NCBI GenBank assembly: GCA_026936325.1
Contig: JAPTHN010000010.1
Span: 50,194,650-50,258,649, forward strand
DNA from: Platynereis dumerilii
Taxonomy: Eukaryota > Annelida > Polychaeta > Phyllodocida > Nereididae
DNA length: 64,000 nucleotides
Direction: 5' to 3'
The notes below the pieces were generated by a model. That model was not told the DNA's origin. It ran no database searches and saw only the letters and a program-made list of their open reading frames with translations. Each line of letters begins with the position of its first letter. Within the stretch, counting starts at the first letter, position 1. Below, in pieces: positions 32,888 through 44,700 of the stretch. A program made the position numbers and the translations under genes.

Positions 32888-35800
32888 GTTGCTATGGCAA
32901 CCTAAGTGAGCTGCAACTGGTCAAATTCCAAAATGATCAATATTTTACGTGAAAAATTGTCCATTCATGCAATTGATACTGCTATCAAGGCCATTTGCTT
33001 GGAGGAAAATTTTGGGTTTCAATATTATTTGATGTCTTGTCTCCGTTTATTTCAAAATAAACACTTAATGGAGTGCAGCAGTAAAGTATTTGGTTTCCAT
33101 GGCAACCAAAACAGCATCTTTCAAAATAATTTATTTATTTGAAATCCTGATGTTATTCACTCCAAAAATTCAAATGAAAATGTTAATTTATGTGTATTGC
33201 CTCTGTTGCACACTACATAATATATTTTTAGACATTATATTGCCAGCGTGACACCCCTGAGTTGCATAGATGTCCGTATAAGGACAAAAATCTTATTGGA
33301 AAATTATGAATAAGTATATAGAACCTCTCCCCTATTTTGGAGACCATTAAATATATAAATAGAATACCAAAATTATCTCAATACCATAATATAGGAATAT
33401 CCTATGAAATTCTATTTGTTTTAAGCAATTTCAAGTTTATGGTTGCCATGGAAACCACAATAAACAGCAAACAATCAATGAAAAATGACATATTTTGAAT
33501 ACTACATGTACGCTCTTCTCCAGAATTGTGCTCTTGACAATTTAAATCTGTTTGTAGAGATGGGAAATTTGGTAAATAAGTTAACAAGAGTCGTTTGACC
33601 ATATATTTGCATAAATTATCTGTCTGTCATGGGACTCTTGTCCATACATGGAGCATATTCTGTCAAAAATGTGAATGATGTACATTTACTGACTGCTGGC
33701 TGATGAAACATTTCATTCAATGCACAGCATATTCCTGTTACAAAAGGCAAAAAAAAAGCATCTGCTATCAAGTAATATACCATGACCAGCAATATCAAGC
33801 AGTAAATGTTTGATTGCTATTCTATATATGGGGTATAAATGCCCATATATGGAAATTTTACCATCCTTAATAATTTTCAATATTTACATATATTTTACAA
33901 TTGTGAGAGTTCCGTTAAAGCTATATAGTCATTTGACACATCAAAAGATAGCCTCTATTTTCTTAACTTTAAACATGGTTGCTATGGCAACAAGAAATTG
34001 CATCATTTGAATTTATGTAATTTTCACAAATAATGAAAAAATATGTATTTTCTGTAAAAAATCAGCTATAATTGTGTAAATTTATTAAATTTTGATACAT
34101 TTTAGATTTATTATAAATCTTAGTTTTATTTAGTATTGTTTTTACACCACTACCTGCAGACATTTGAAAAAATATGCTCCGTGTGACCATTTCAAGTGCG
34201 GAAATTGTTAGATTTTGGTCAGGTACAATAGACAAAAGCAGTTATATCTGAGGATTTAATAGGTGTACCTATACATATGACACATCATTTTAAAGCTTAT
34301 TAAAATATCTTGTCATTTCTCAAACAATTATGGTTACCATGGCAACAAAAATTGCATCATTTGAATTAAAGTAATTTTCACCATTTTGAAAAACCATGGA
34401 TTTTCAATAAAAAATCAACTATAATTGTGTAAATTAATTACATTTTGATACATTTTACATATATTTCAAATACCAAGTTAATTTGTTTGTGTTTTTATAG
34501 CAATACTTGCAAATGTTTATGAAAATATAAGCAGTGTGACCATTACAAAAATGGTAGTTGTGAGTTTTTGGCCTGGCATGCAATACATAAGTAGTAATAT
34601 CTGTGGTTTCAAAAGGAGTAACTACTCATATGATACATCATTTTAAAGCTTGTGTATATATCCTTCCTTGGCCGTACAAATTGTTGGTAACCATGGTAAC
34701 AAAAACAAGGTTTGGAGCAAATTAAGTATTTTTTCAAGCAATTTTTAATAAACCACATTTTGCAGCCGTTATGAAAACAGATGCAAGCAGGCATGTTGCC
34801 AAAATCAAAATGAGGATTTTTCAATTTTCTGGTTGCCATGGCAACAGATGAAAAGGTAATCAAAGTAATCACCAAAATGCTCACACGCTGCTGAAATCAC
34901 TCAATAAGTTGCTATGGTAAGAAAATTTAGCTCAGTGAAATCGCTTTTAAAATATGCAAAAATCACTTCTGACCCCTGTTGTTGTTGCCATGGTAACCCT
35001 AATTTTTTTAGAAATGACAAGATCTTTTATTAACCTTTAAAATGATGTGTCATATGTATAGGTACACCTATTGAAACCTTAGATATGACTGCTTTTGTCC
35101 AGTGTACCTGACCAAAAAACTCACAACTTCCCAGTTGAAATGGTCACACGGAGCATATTTTTTCATGATGTCTGCAGGTAGTGGTGTAAAAACAATACTA
35201 AATAAAACTAAGATTTAGAATACATCTAAAATGTATCAAAATTTAAATAATTTACACAATTATAGCTGATTTTTTACAGAAAATACATATTTTTTCATTA
35301 TTTGTGAAAATTACATAAATTCAAATGATGCAATTTCTTGTTGCCATAGCAACCATGTTTAAAGTTAAGAAAAAGCTGGCTATCAACGACTTTCTTTTGA
35401 TGTGTCAAATGACTATATAGCTTTAACGGAACTCTCACAATTGTAAAATATATGTAAATATTGAAAATTATTAAGGATGGTAAAATTTCCATATATGGGC
35501 AGTTATACCCCATAAATAGAATAGCAATCAAACATTTACTGCTTGATATTGCTGGTCTTGGTATATTACTTGATGGCAGATGCTTTTTTGGCCTTTTGTA
35601 ACAGGAATATGCTGTGCATTGAATGAAATGTTTCATCAGCCAACAGTCAGTAAATATGCATCATTCACATTTTTTGACAGAATATGCTCCATGTATGGAC
35701 AAGAGTCACATGACAGACACATCATTTATGCAAATATATGGTCAAATGACTCTTGTTAACTTATTTACCAAATTTCCCATCTCTACAAACAGATTTAAAT

Positions 35801-36455
35801 TGTCAAGAGCACTATTCTGGAGAAGAGCGTACATGTACTTATTCAAAATATGTCATTTTTCATTGATTGTTTGCTGTTTATTGTGGTTTCCATGGCAACC
35901 GTAAACTTGAAATTGTTTAAAACAAATCGAATTTCATAGGATATTCCTATATTATGGTATTGAGATTATTCTGGTATTCTATTTATATATTTAATGGTCT
36001 CCAAAATAGGGGGAGTGGTTCTATATACTTATTCATTGGTATCCAATGAGATTTGTGTCCTTATTTGGGAATATATGCAACTCAGGAGTGTCACGCTGGC
36101 AATATATGTCTAAAAATAAATTTTGCAGTGTGCAACAGAGACAAAACGCATAAATTGATATTTTCATTTGAATATTTGGAGTGAGTACCATCAGGCATCA
36201 CAAATAAATTAATTATTTTGGAAAATGCTGTTTTGGTTGCCATGGAAACTAATTTGTTTCCTGTTGCACATCATTGAGTGTTTACTTTGAAATAAACAGA
36301 GACAAGACATCAAATAATATTGAAACCCAAAATTGTTCTCCAAGCAAATGGCCTGGATAGCAGTTTTAATTGCATGAATGGACAATTTTTCATGAAAAAA
36401 ATTGATCATTTTGGAATTTGACCAGTTGCAGCTCACTTAGGTTGCCATAGCAACC
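32888..36455. promoter_or_regulatory. Thirteen RFX X-box-like palindromes
   Basis: GTTGCCATGGCAAC or variants with one to three changes start at about 32888, 33092, 33441, 33977, 34332, 34686, 34831, 34908, 34984, 35340, 35885, 36235 and 36440. They fit the RFX consensus GTNRCC-N(0-3)-RGYAAC wholly or nearly. Spacing is mirror-symmetric because of the inverted arms. Sites seen directly; binding is inference. Confidence 0.7.
33977..34985 (+). repeat. Approx. 355-bp tandem units inside the palindrome
   Basis: Units begin at the X-box-like motifs at 33977, 34332 and 34686 (spacing 355 and 354). Units 1 and 2 share ATTGCATCATTTGAATT, AATCAGCTATAATTGTG-like and ACATCATTTTAAAGCTTATT; unit 3 is more diverged. 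The mirror unit 34984-35340 has the same length. Confidence 0.75.
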
Positions 36456-36947
36456 AAATTTTGTTATGGTCAATAATAGCAACACTCCCAAGGAATGATA
36501 TGAATGTATAATTTTTTCAATATCTCTATAACTTGAGAAGATAATGAAATTATTTACAGTCCCTGTATTCGATTTTTGTGTAATTTTATCAAACATGGTC
36601 TCTATGACCATATATGGCATGACATAAAAATTTCCTTTCTATGAAATAGTGCTCCCTACCAAGGATCTCTATGGACAAAATTTCTTCAATCTGAGCCAAA
36701 TTCATTGAGATATGGGAATTAATTGACTCTCAATCACATATTAAAATTGGCAATATATGCAAATATTCTCCTGACTTTACCCCTCATTTGCATATTCCTT
36801 GACCTTGCTGGAACTCTACATGGCATTGGGAAATGAAGTTCAGAATGTCTTCTTTCAAACAGTACCAAATTAAAGTGGTGCGCTCATGATGCGAACCTAC
36901 TCAAAAACTAAGCCACTTTTTCTGGGTTGGCCCCTGGACTAAAAGAT

Positions 36948-37250
36948 ATATGAACAGAGCTAATGAAACTAATTGGTTCAGTAAAGTAAAAAAACATTTT
37001 AAGCACCTGTAATATTGAATATGAAACCAGTAACAATACAAACTTAACAATAGACAGTATTTGTAGAAAGGTGAAATCAAAACTTTACGAAATGGAACCG
37101 GAATGATTATTCATATCCATAAATGATAGTACATAACAACCAATACTTAGGACCTATAAACTTTTAAAGACTGAATTAGCATAGACATTAAAATACAATG
37201 GTCAGAAAAGCAATGGCAGCCAATTATGCCCAGAATGTGACCCTCATTAA
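36948..37250 (+). mobile_element. LINE fragment, 3' continuation
   Basis: After the palindrome, frames give KRYMNRANETNWFSKVKKHF and then CRKVKSKLYEMEPE...YLRTYKLLKTEL, the C-terminal tail of the same LINE type as 31940-32394. The reading frame across the empty TA site is off by one, so the LINE was already damaged or the junction has changed. Confidence 0.7.
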
Positions 37251-37361
37251 TTATTTTTCTCGGGTGTCATAGATCGTTTTACTGTAATCGCATCTCCTCA
37301 AATTAATGCTGATATCTCATACATGCATTCTGCAGTATAGTGTAAGAACAATGTCAATAAG

Positions 37362-37480
37362 CAGTGGCGTCCCTGTGGGGGGCACGGGGGCCCCATATTG
37401 GACCTGTGCCCCCCCAGGTGCCCCCCATATGAACTTTCCAACTCTGGCTAAAATATACAGACCGCCTTGTTACGCCACTG
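37362..37480. mobile_element. hAT-like MITE, CAGTGGCGT ends
   Basis: 119 bp; ends CAGTGGCGTCCC and GTTACGCCACTG are inverted. The flanks TCAATAAG and ACAATATG agree at 6 of 8 bases, compatible with an aged 8-bp hAT-type target duplication. The middle is G- and C-rich. Confidence 0.6.
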
Positions 37481-38007
37481 ACAATATGTTATGAGTATTC
37501 AAACTCCCCCATGAAATCTATGTTAAGGAAGAATGGTGAATTTGAGTGGCTGGGGGGGGGGAGTTCACAATAATACCACACATAGGCATATTTTGCGGCG
37601 GTCATATCTATTTGCTACATGGTTATTGCTACTTACCATTCTCATTTTTTCACTGTCAAATGCAATTTTCCCCCAAGTATCTGGTCTCCTCTTCGTCTTA
37701 CATTGGTGAAATTAATCACATTCTCCAAGTTAATGATCCTTCCAAAAAGTATGTAGAATTTCAAAAATCTTGCAAAATTGGTATGTGACTTCACACTGAT
37801 GGGGCATCGTGATTGGCTCAGGTGTGGAGTGTGATGTAGAGCTGGCACTTGATGTAGTGTACATAATAGCCATATATGGTATATGACATAGTATGAAAGT
37901 GCTATGAAGCATAACTGAGTGAAAGAAGAAGATTACAAGCTGTGAGAATCAATCAACAACTGTCGCTCATAACCTGCCTAATCTGAATGTTGTCTACTGT
38001 TCGTTGC

Positions 38008-39003
38008 CAGTGGCACATCTAGGGTGTCTCAAGAAGGGGATACACATGAGGAAATTTTTTTATGGATGGATTACAGTAGACGAACTTCGAGTGCTTACAA
38101 GTGACTGGTTTCAGAGCATCAATGAGGTCTCTAAAGCTGTTGCTTCAATCTTTACCATTGAAACTGGTGGTTCTTTCAATGACACATAAGCCTTCTAGTG
38201 ACATGTGTCGATGAAGCAGTGACCAATACCTGTCTCAGTGACGTGTATCAGAGCAATGCTAAGTGAAGGAGCAGTAGAACAGTTGTCATAAGAAATGCAG
38301 TAACTGAGTCATAAGTCTGACCCATTTGAGAATAATCATTATTAGGAGTTCAACACATATGGCCGGGGGGGGGGGGAGCTGCCCATGGCCGCAGCTTGCA
38401 GGTGGACAGGTAGGGGCAGCTACCCCCTCCAGAGCTTGGCCATAAAAGGTAAATGTAAAAATTTCAAATTGTTGATAATCCTTCCATGATAAATAAGGAA
38501 CCAGGGGTGGATCCAGAAAATGTCGAACAGGGGGGAGGGGGGGCTTTACGAATGAAAATGTACTAAAAATATCTGGAATTTTTCTTTTTTTTAAATTGAC
38601 AGGCCAAAGGGGGGAGGGGAATTAAACCCCCTAATCCCCCCCTTGGATCCGCTGCAGGGAAGCAAGACCTGACCTTTATCATGTTGAATATACAGGCAGG
38701 ATGGCTGGTGTAAATGGCACAAGGGTCAATGAAAGGATCATCAAAAATTACTTTAGCAAACAGATCTGCGGTCAATTCTAATGTCCGAGATGAACTGAAC
38801 CATTATGGTCAGATGCAAAGATCAGCTGGGGATTAGGCCTAGTAGCATTCACAATGTCAAGCTCTGTTGATTCCAAGGCGATTGCAGGCTGTCAGTAACA
38901 GCCTACAAGTGTATTGCATGTAAGCACTCGAAGTTCGTCTACTGTAACTCCTCTGGGGAAGGGAGGGAGGATCCCGACCATGTCATATCCAGACGTGCCA
39001 CTG
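38008..39003. mobile_element. Inverted-repeat element with CAGTGGCAC ends
   Basis: Left CAGTGGCACATCTAGG...TTACAGTAGACGAACTTCG (to about 38100) is mirrored by CGAAGTTCGTCTACTGTAA...CAGACGTGCCACTG (38925-39003), TIRs of about 90 bp. A small element with CAGGGGTGGATCC/GGATCCGCTG ends (38502-38654) lies inside it. No coding capacity. Confidence 0.72.
38502..38654. mobile_element. Small nested hAT-like MITE
   Basis: Ends CAGGGGTGGATCCAG and CTTGGATCCGCTG are imperfect inverted repeats around G/C runs. No clear 8-bp target duplication, so the call is tentative. Confidence 0.45.
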
Positions 39004-39857
39004 CTGGCCACAAGTAAAGGTGTTTCATTTTTACACATATGGCATGTAGTCATATGCTGGTATACTACCTCACAGATCTGATATGACATCCTATGCAGAG
39101 TGGGCCATGATTGGCTGAACAACCCGTTACCTCACATGTAACGCCTGATTTCCAATGCTAACCTATGGGAACTGCCATATGATTTCACACTTCCACATAA
39201 CAAGAAAAAAAATCACTTTCTTCGTACCTCTCTGGAAGGATAATAAAAGATGTGGCAAACTTTGAAAAAATTTATATGATTTGGGATCTCAGAACTTTAA
39301 TAAGGGCTCTGTCTACAACTTGTTAATCTGTCAAGTGTACGGTCAACTGGAAAAATACATACCATGCAAAAAGCAAGGTCAGCATATTTAGATCGATGAT
39401 TCAAACTGAATCATAGCAGCGCAGCCATCTTTCTTGCCAAGTCAGAATTTGTAATGAAGGCCACTAAGTCCAGTTTGATGAGCAACGCTCGTCACCATGG
39501 CGAACCATCCTGATGCCAAATGAACTGAACACCAACCTTGAGCTGATGCAATGCACCGAGGTGAAACACAATGCTGCTGAATCATAATTAGGCTTACAAA
39601 ATGCTTCAGCATATTTTTACAGCGGCTTGCAAAACTGACGGCACCCATCGTGCAAGACCACGTTTTGTTTTTGTTAAGTACTGAGTAATTAGCAAAAAAA
39701 AGCTTGATACGTATATGTCAAAAAGTAGCTTGCAAAGAACCTCCCTGTGGATTATTAACTTAATATTTAGCATGGAAAACCAATGAAATTTGATGGAGAT
39801 GGTAAAATGATGGAAAGCTCTTGGCAGAAGTGTTCCATTGACTTTCAAATTTTCAAT

Positions 39858-40814
39858 AGGGAGACCGGAGGGTAAGTTGTGCCACTTTAATTACATTTTC
39901 AAATGCCTACCATGATCTTCCCAATGGTCCGGTTGCCTTGAAACTTGGCTTGATTGTGGCTTAAATATCGTTTTTTTATATCTGATTTGCAGATTACAGT
40001 ATTAAGCTTTGGCTACCCTGAGACAAAATGGCACAACTGAGCAGTGCCGAGGCAAGTTTTGCCACTTGACTTTTTTTTTTCAAGTCTTTCTGCTGAGTCG
40101 GTTAATTAAAAAAACACAACAAAAAACAAACTTTTATTTAACATGTTTCTTTAGATAGATGATTTGTATTATGTGTTTAGCATAAGGCTAATAAATAATG
40201 TTACATGAAAGTTATCAAACATTTGTCAGCCATTTTATGCAAAAATTCAAAATGTTGCAAAAACTAGAATTATTTACTCTTTTGAGGATGGTATAGCGCA
40301 TGTTCTTCTCAGTGTAAGTTGTTTCACAACATATTTAGGCTTTGCGTAAAAATCATACAAAAGCAGATCAATTAGAATTTTATCTTATGTTATACCATAG
40401 GTACAACTCACCCAAAATCAAAAGGCACAAGCTACCTAAAATTGATTTTCTGGAGTTAACTGGTAGTCAAAAATAAACCAACAAAGCAAGATGCAATCTA
40501 ACAAATCAAATGTAAGTAGGATACCTCTCAACTCCATCCTACCTGAAGGACATTTATCTCAAAATGACTGAGAAACAAGAATGTGAGTCCTCGGTACTTG
40601 ACGTTTTCCGCAACAAAATTGAATATTCATGTACTTGTTTAGCTTATTATACCATTATACATGGCAGTTTTTTTTTTCATGGTGCTTAATGATGCTGACC
40701 AAGTGTGTATACATGGGTGGTACTGCCTTCTTTTTTTACCCAGTTTTTCATTTCACTCCAACAGTACTAGGGGGGCACAGTTTACCCTGTGGCGCAACTT
40801 ACTCTGGTCTCCCC
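39858..40814. mobile_element. MITE with GGGAGACC(A/G)GAG ends
   Basis: Left GGGAGACCGGAGGGTAAGTT and right AACTTACTCTGGTCTCCCC are inverted repeats about 950 bp apart. Inside, GTTGTGCCAC/TTTTGCCACTT-type motifs recur. No coding capacity; the target site is not clear. Confidence 0.78.
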
Positions 40815-41610
40815 AAATGATAATTTGATCATCTGCCCAATTTTTTTAGCTTCCTTGACCAAATATTTGGTGTTACCCATGGTTTTTTTTAGCGGGGGCA
40901 ACCACCCGCCACCCCTGCCCCTGCCCTGTTACGCCAAGGCATGCCGCATGGATGAGACTACCATGTTGGCGGATCTAAATAAGAAAATCCCCAGAGCAAT
41001 TGTATTCAAAGACAAGCACTAAAGCCAGTCTGAAGTTAAGTGCTCATGTATTTATAAGAATTCATAGAGCCACTTTTAAATCAATGATGGCTATTATTGG
41101 CGGCATAAATATGAGTTTAACTTTGGTGAGAAAAAGTGTATACTTTTTTTACTTGGCTAAATTTGAAATTGAGATTTCAAATATTTAATTAGTGAACTTT
41201 CCAGAAGCATCTCATGGGCTATTCGATTTTTTTATAACTAATTTAATGCAGTTTTAAAGTAGATGTTTTCTGTTCGCTGGTCGGTTTGATATAGAACAAA
41301 TATGCTCCAATGTTGCTTGCCAATAATAGATGAAACTGCCAAGCCCTCTCCCAATGAATACCTTATGGATGTCCCCTTAATTAGTGGTTGTTATTTTGAG
41401 TGACACACAGCAAATCAACAATAGAGACAACAACATCCACAAAGGAGAAGGTGATCAATTAGACCTCTTGTGAGAAACAAGATGTAAGCTGTGTTCCTAT
41501 TGGCTGACAGCACATAGTGTGGGAGTGAAGCATGGCTCATATCTGCCTCCATAAATGAAATGGGATAATCTGTGTGTCCAGCCTCAGAAGTGAGTACAAT
41601 TCAGAAAAAA
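40815..41610. other. Upstream region of the six-cysteine protein gene
   Basis: No gene seen. ATAAAT at about 41554 could act as a TATA-like box some 100 bp before the ATG, but this is weak. Confidence 0.35.
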
Positions 41611-41640
41611 TTCACTGGTCTTCACTGGTCTTCACTGGTC
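41611..41640 (+). repeat. Three copies of TTCACTGGTC
   Basis: A perfect 10-bp tandem triplet ending 16 bp before the start codon at 41657, hence probably in the 5' UTR. Confidence 0.85.
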
Positions 41641-41656
41641 TGACTCGCAGGGAAGC

Positions 41657-41726
41657 ATGATTCTGGCATTGTGTCTGGTCCTCACCACTTTACTTCTTTG
41701 CAACAGTTCAAAACTTGAAGCATTCG
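41657..41726 (+). CDS. Six-cysteine protein exon 1 (signal peptide)
   Basis: MILALCLVLTTLLLCNSSKL then EAF, a strong signal peptide, ending at GTGAGT in phase 1. Confidence 0.85.
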
Positions 41727-44700
41727 GTGAGTACCTTTGCCATTCCTTTTTTCAAGTTCGCAGAAGGTATTGTAATCACTAGGGTTAAAATTCTGTCTGT
41801 CCGCCAGGTGACAAGCAGGCCAAACGCTTTAAGAATATTCTATTTGTGAAAAAGTATAGATCAATATGGCAAAATATTGGACTTGAAATATGTGGGAGAG
41901 GAACAACTTATGATAATAATTCCCAGTAATGTAGGAACACCAGGTTGAACTATGCCCAGCGTGATGAATATGTGAAAAAAGAAATAGCCGTGCATGACAC
42001 GGTAAATCAGGAGGCATTGGAGGCACAGTGAACTACTATGTTCTCTGCAGTAATGACACAAAAGCAATGAGAATAAATTAATGACCTAACATGTGACAGC
42101 TTGTGATATATGTATTGAAATTGTTATTCTTTAGCACTATGGGATGTAGAGTTAGGGTAAGTTAATGGCATGTAAAATATTTTTCAGATTTTCATATGTT
42201 GAAAAGTTTGTCTTGATATCGAAAGTTTTAATTTTTTCACCAAAATGAGTCAGGGTGCAGTGTCATTTCTATTTTTTTTTTAAGGTTTTAGGTTTTGTAC
42301 AAGATATCTGGCAAATCTGAAGTGTCATTAGATGGACACTTGTACTTCCCCCAAGGTCATGAAAATATAATTGTAAATCTTTGACATTTGGCTAAATAAA
42401 TCAAATAACTTTATCGATTCACTGTATACCCGTTACCCCTTCATGGATGAAACTTGGTGCACAAATAGCCTCTATGTGGCTTTGTGATACAGTGGTTAGC
42501 ATGCCCGCCTTGTACGCAAGAGGACGTCGGTTCAAACCCCACTACAGCCATGTCCATAGGTTATCACTATAAAGATTGGTTTGATTGCCGTCCAGTATGT
42601 TGAGCACTGTTGAGCGTACTTAATTTGGAATGGGGCTATATAAAATCACACTATATTATATTATAATTATGATGCAGTTGTGTCTTTTGACAGTCTGATC
42701 AATAGATATTCTGTACTTCTTGAAATATTGTTTAATGGCCAAAACTCAGCCACTATTACCTGTATCAAATTTGATACACAGGTAGGCTATATTGTACCTC
42801 AATATCGGGTTTGTAATGCTTACAGCCAAACACTTTGATATAGAATTAAAGTGGACTGTGGCACTGTGAAAATGGCACTTCATGACTCATGATAGCCAAT
42901 GAAGTGTCATCTTCTCTACTTTCAACATGGGAAACATAGAGGCTGTTTGATTAGTCATGATCAAGAGAAAGCCATTTGACTTCTCATAACAGATTTTAGA
43001 GTGAAAATCAGATGCATAATCATTTTGTTTAGCTGTCACCAACAAGTGGGATAAGTCTCCTTCAATCAAATTAATATTGAAAGTATTGGGTTTGATCATA
43101 ACAAATCATCAGCATGATGACACACAAAGTGCCATTTTCACAGTGCCACAGTCCATTCTAATTCTATATCGAAGTGTTTGGCTGTAATGTAGGTTATCCT
43201 AAAGTGGTTAAGTCATTTTACTGATAATATTTTGTCAATACTGAACATGAGTTAGATAACTGGTTTTACCGCCTAAATTACCTGAACTAGTCCTCCAACA
43301 GGACAACATTTTTAGTTTCTAACTCAGTTAGAAAATACGTTATAGGAGTTAACCACTTTAAGATAACCCGGGCTTATTGTTCATACAAACTGGTACTGGT
43401 GGTCTGATCAATAAGTCTCTTATAATTTTTTTAATATTGAAAAAAGTAAAATTCTTGATTCCTGGTCTAATTGTCTACTTGCAATTACATTGATTTTTCA
43501 AATACTAAGACAAAACATGGATTTACAAAATCTGTTTTAACAGTCTGATTCACTGAAGCAAAACATAAACACTGCACCGGGTGACACTAAATAATCATAA
43601 AGACCAAACAGGGACAGTTATTGACCAAATTACTGCTTCTTACCAGAGGGAGCTGACTCATATATTCCCCAGGAGTTTTCATGGGAATCCAACATGGCAA
43701 ACTGATTCCTGCTCTTTGCTGTTGATTCCCAAAACTCTCATTCCCATTGACAATTCTACTGATAACTACAAAGCACAGGGGTTTTTGAACCAATATTTTG
43801 TTATTTACATTTGCCTAACTATATTATTTCTAAATTATGTATTTGTATTTTACATAAAGATAATCGGTGCAAAAACCCCTATGCTACAAAGGTGTTCAAC
43901 TAATTTTTGGCAAAAATGTTTCTCCATCGTAAAATTGACCATTGTCACATTTTCATTTGCAATGCCATATGTGGTTTAGTGAAGATGTGAAACATGCTGA
44001 GGACTCCCATTTGCTCTCCCCCATCTCATCAAACTTGACATCAATCGACAGCTTCACCTATCAGTTCTCTAACCCGTCATCTGTTTTCATAGTTTTCATG
44101 TAGGGCCCATGGTTATTAATGTTTTCTGCTTGATTGATTGATTGATTTGATTGATTTGTTTATTTGTTTTTACCACACATACCACTCATATATACAACAA
44201 TGCACTTTCACATATTCACACATTTCATCAGTTAAGTAAAAACATTATTGCAATTGAAGTGTATGGTAACGAGGGGTTCCACTAGTTAAATATAACTGTT
44301 ATCGGAACATCCCCTGTGATGAAAGAGTTATGAGAATGGGATATAATAGTATTATAATAATACAAGGATGAGGAGTGATGCATGAATAATAATGAAGTAA
44401 AAATGGTGCATTATGATATATAATTCTTAATATAAGAGGAAATGTGGGTGCAGTCAAGTTATGCAATGGGGGTGATTAGTAAAGCAATATAAATTATGTA
44501 AACACTTGAAGTAGTAAGTTATATGAGTATAAAATTAGAATTAAAATAGTAGTAGTCACTTGCTGCATACTGGTTTATTACAACTATATTGGTAGTGAGA
44601 TAGGAGGTACTTCTTGATACTATTTGAAAAAGAATAAATTGATAAATGTGTCTTGTCTTTTATTTCTCTGGGAAGGTTATTCCAACAATGTGAAATCTTG

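Larger units (their letters stand above)
32395..36945. mobile_element. 4.5-kb palindromic foldback element with TA target duplication
   Basis: Two arms of about 1.95 kb (32395-34346 and 34984-36945) are reverse complements with scattered differences, around a loop of about 640 bp. The mirror centre is near 34670. The ends are GTCCAGGGGCC and GGCCCCTGGAC, each next to TA, which suggests a TA target site. Matched short open frames occur in both arms (32707-32952 and 36390-36620), but none is longer than about 110 codons and none resembles a transposase. The element carries 13 motifs of the form GGTTGCCATGGCAACC. The superfamily is unknown; Tc1/mariner-like by target only. Confidence 0.9.

Noticed and set aside
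32707-36620. Matched open frames in both arms of the palindrome (e.g. MPYMVIE...KFQNDQ)
   Set aside because: Conservation between arms follows from the inverted repeat itself; frames are short and differ by small indels, with no domain.
42485-42556. tRNA gene
   Set aside because: A- and B-box-like sequences are present, but the fused non-tRNA body and tail indicate a SINE.
43581-43979. 132-codon plus-strand open frame
   Set aside because: No recognisable domain, no splice context, and low-complexity hydrophobic content expected in AT-rich sequence; it lies in the transposon-filled intron of the six-cysteine gene.
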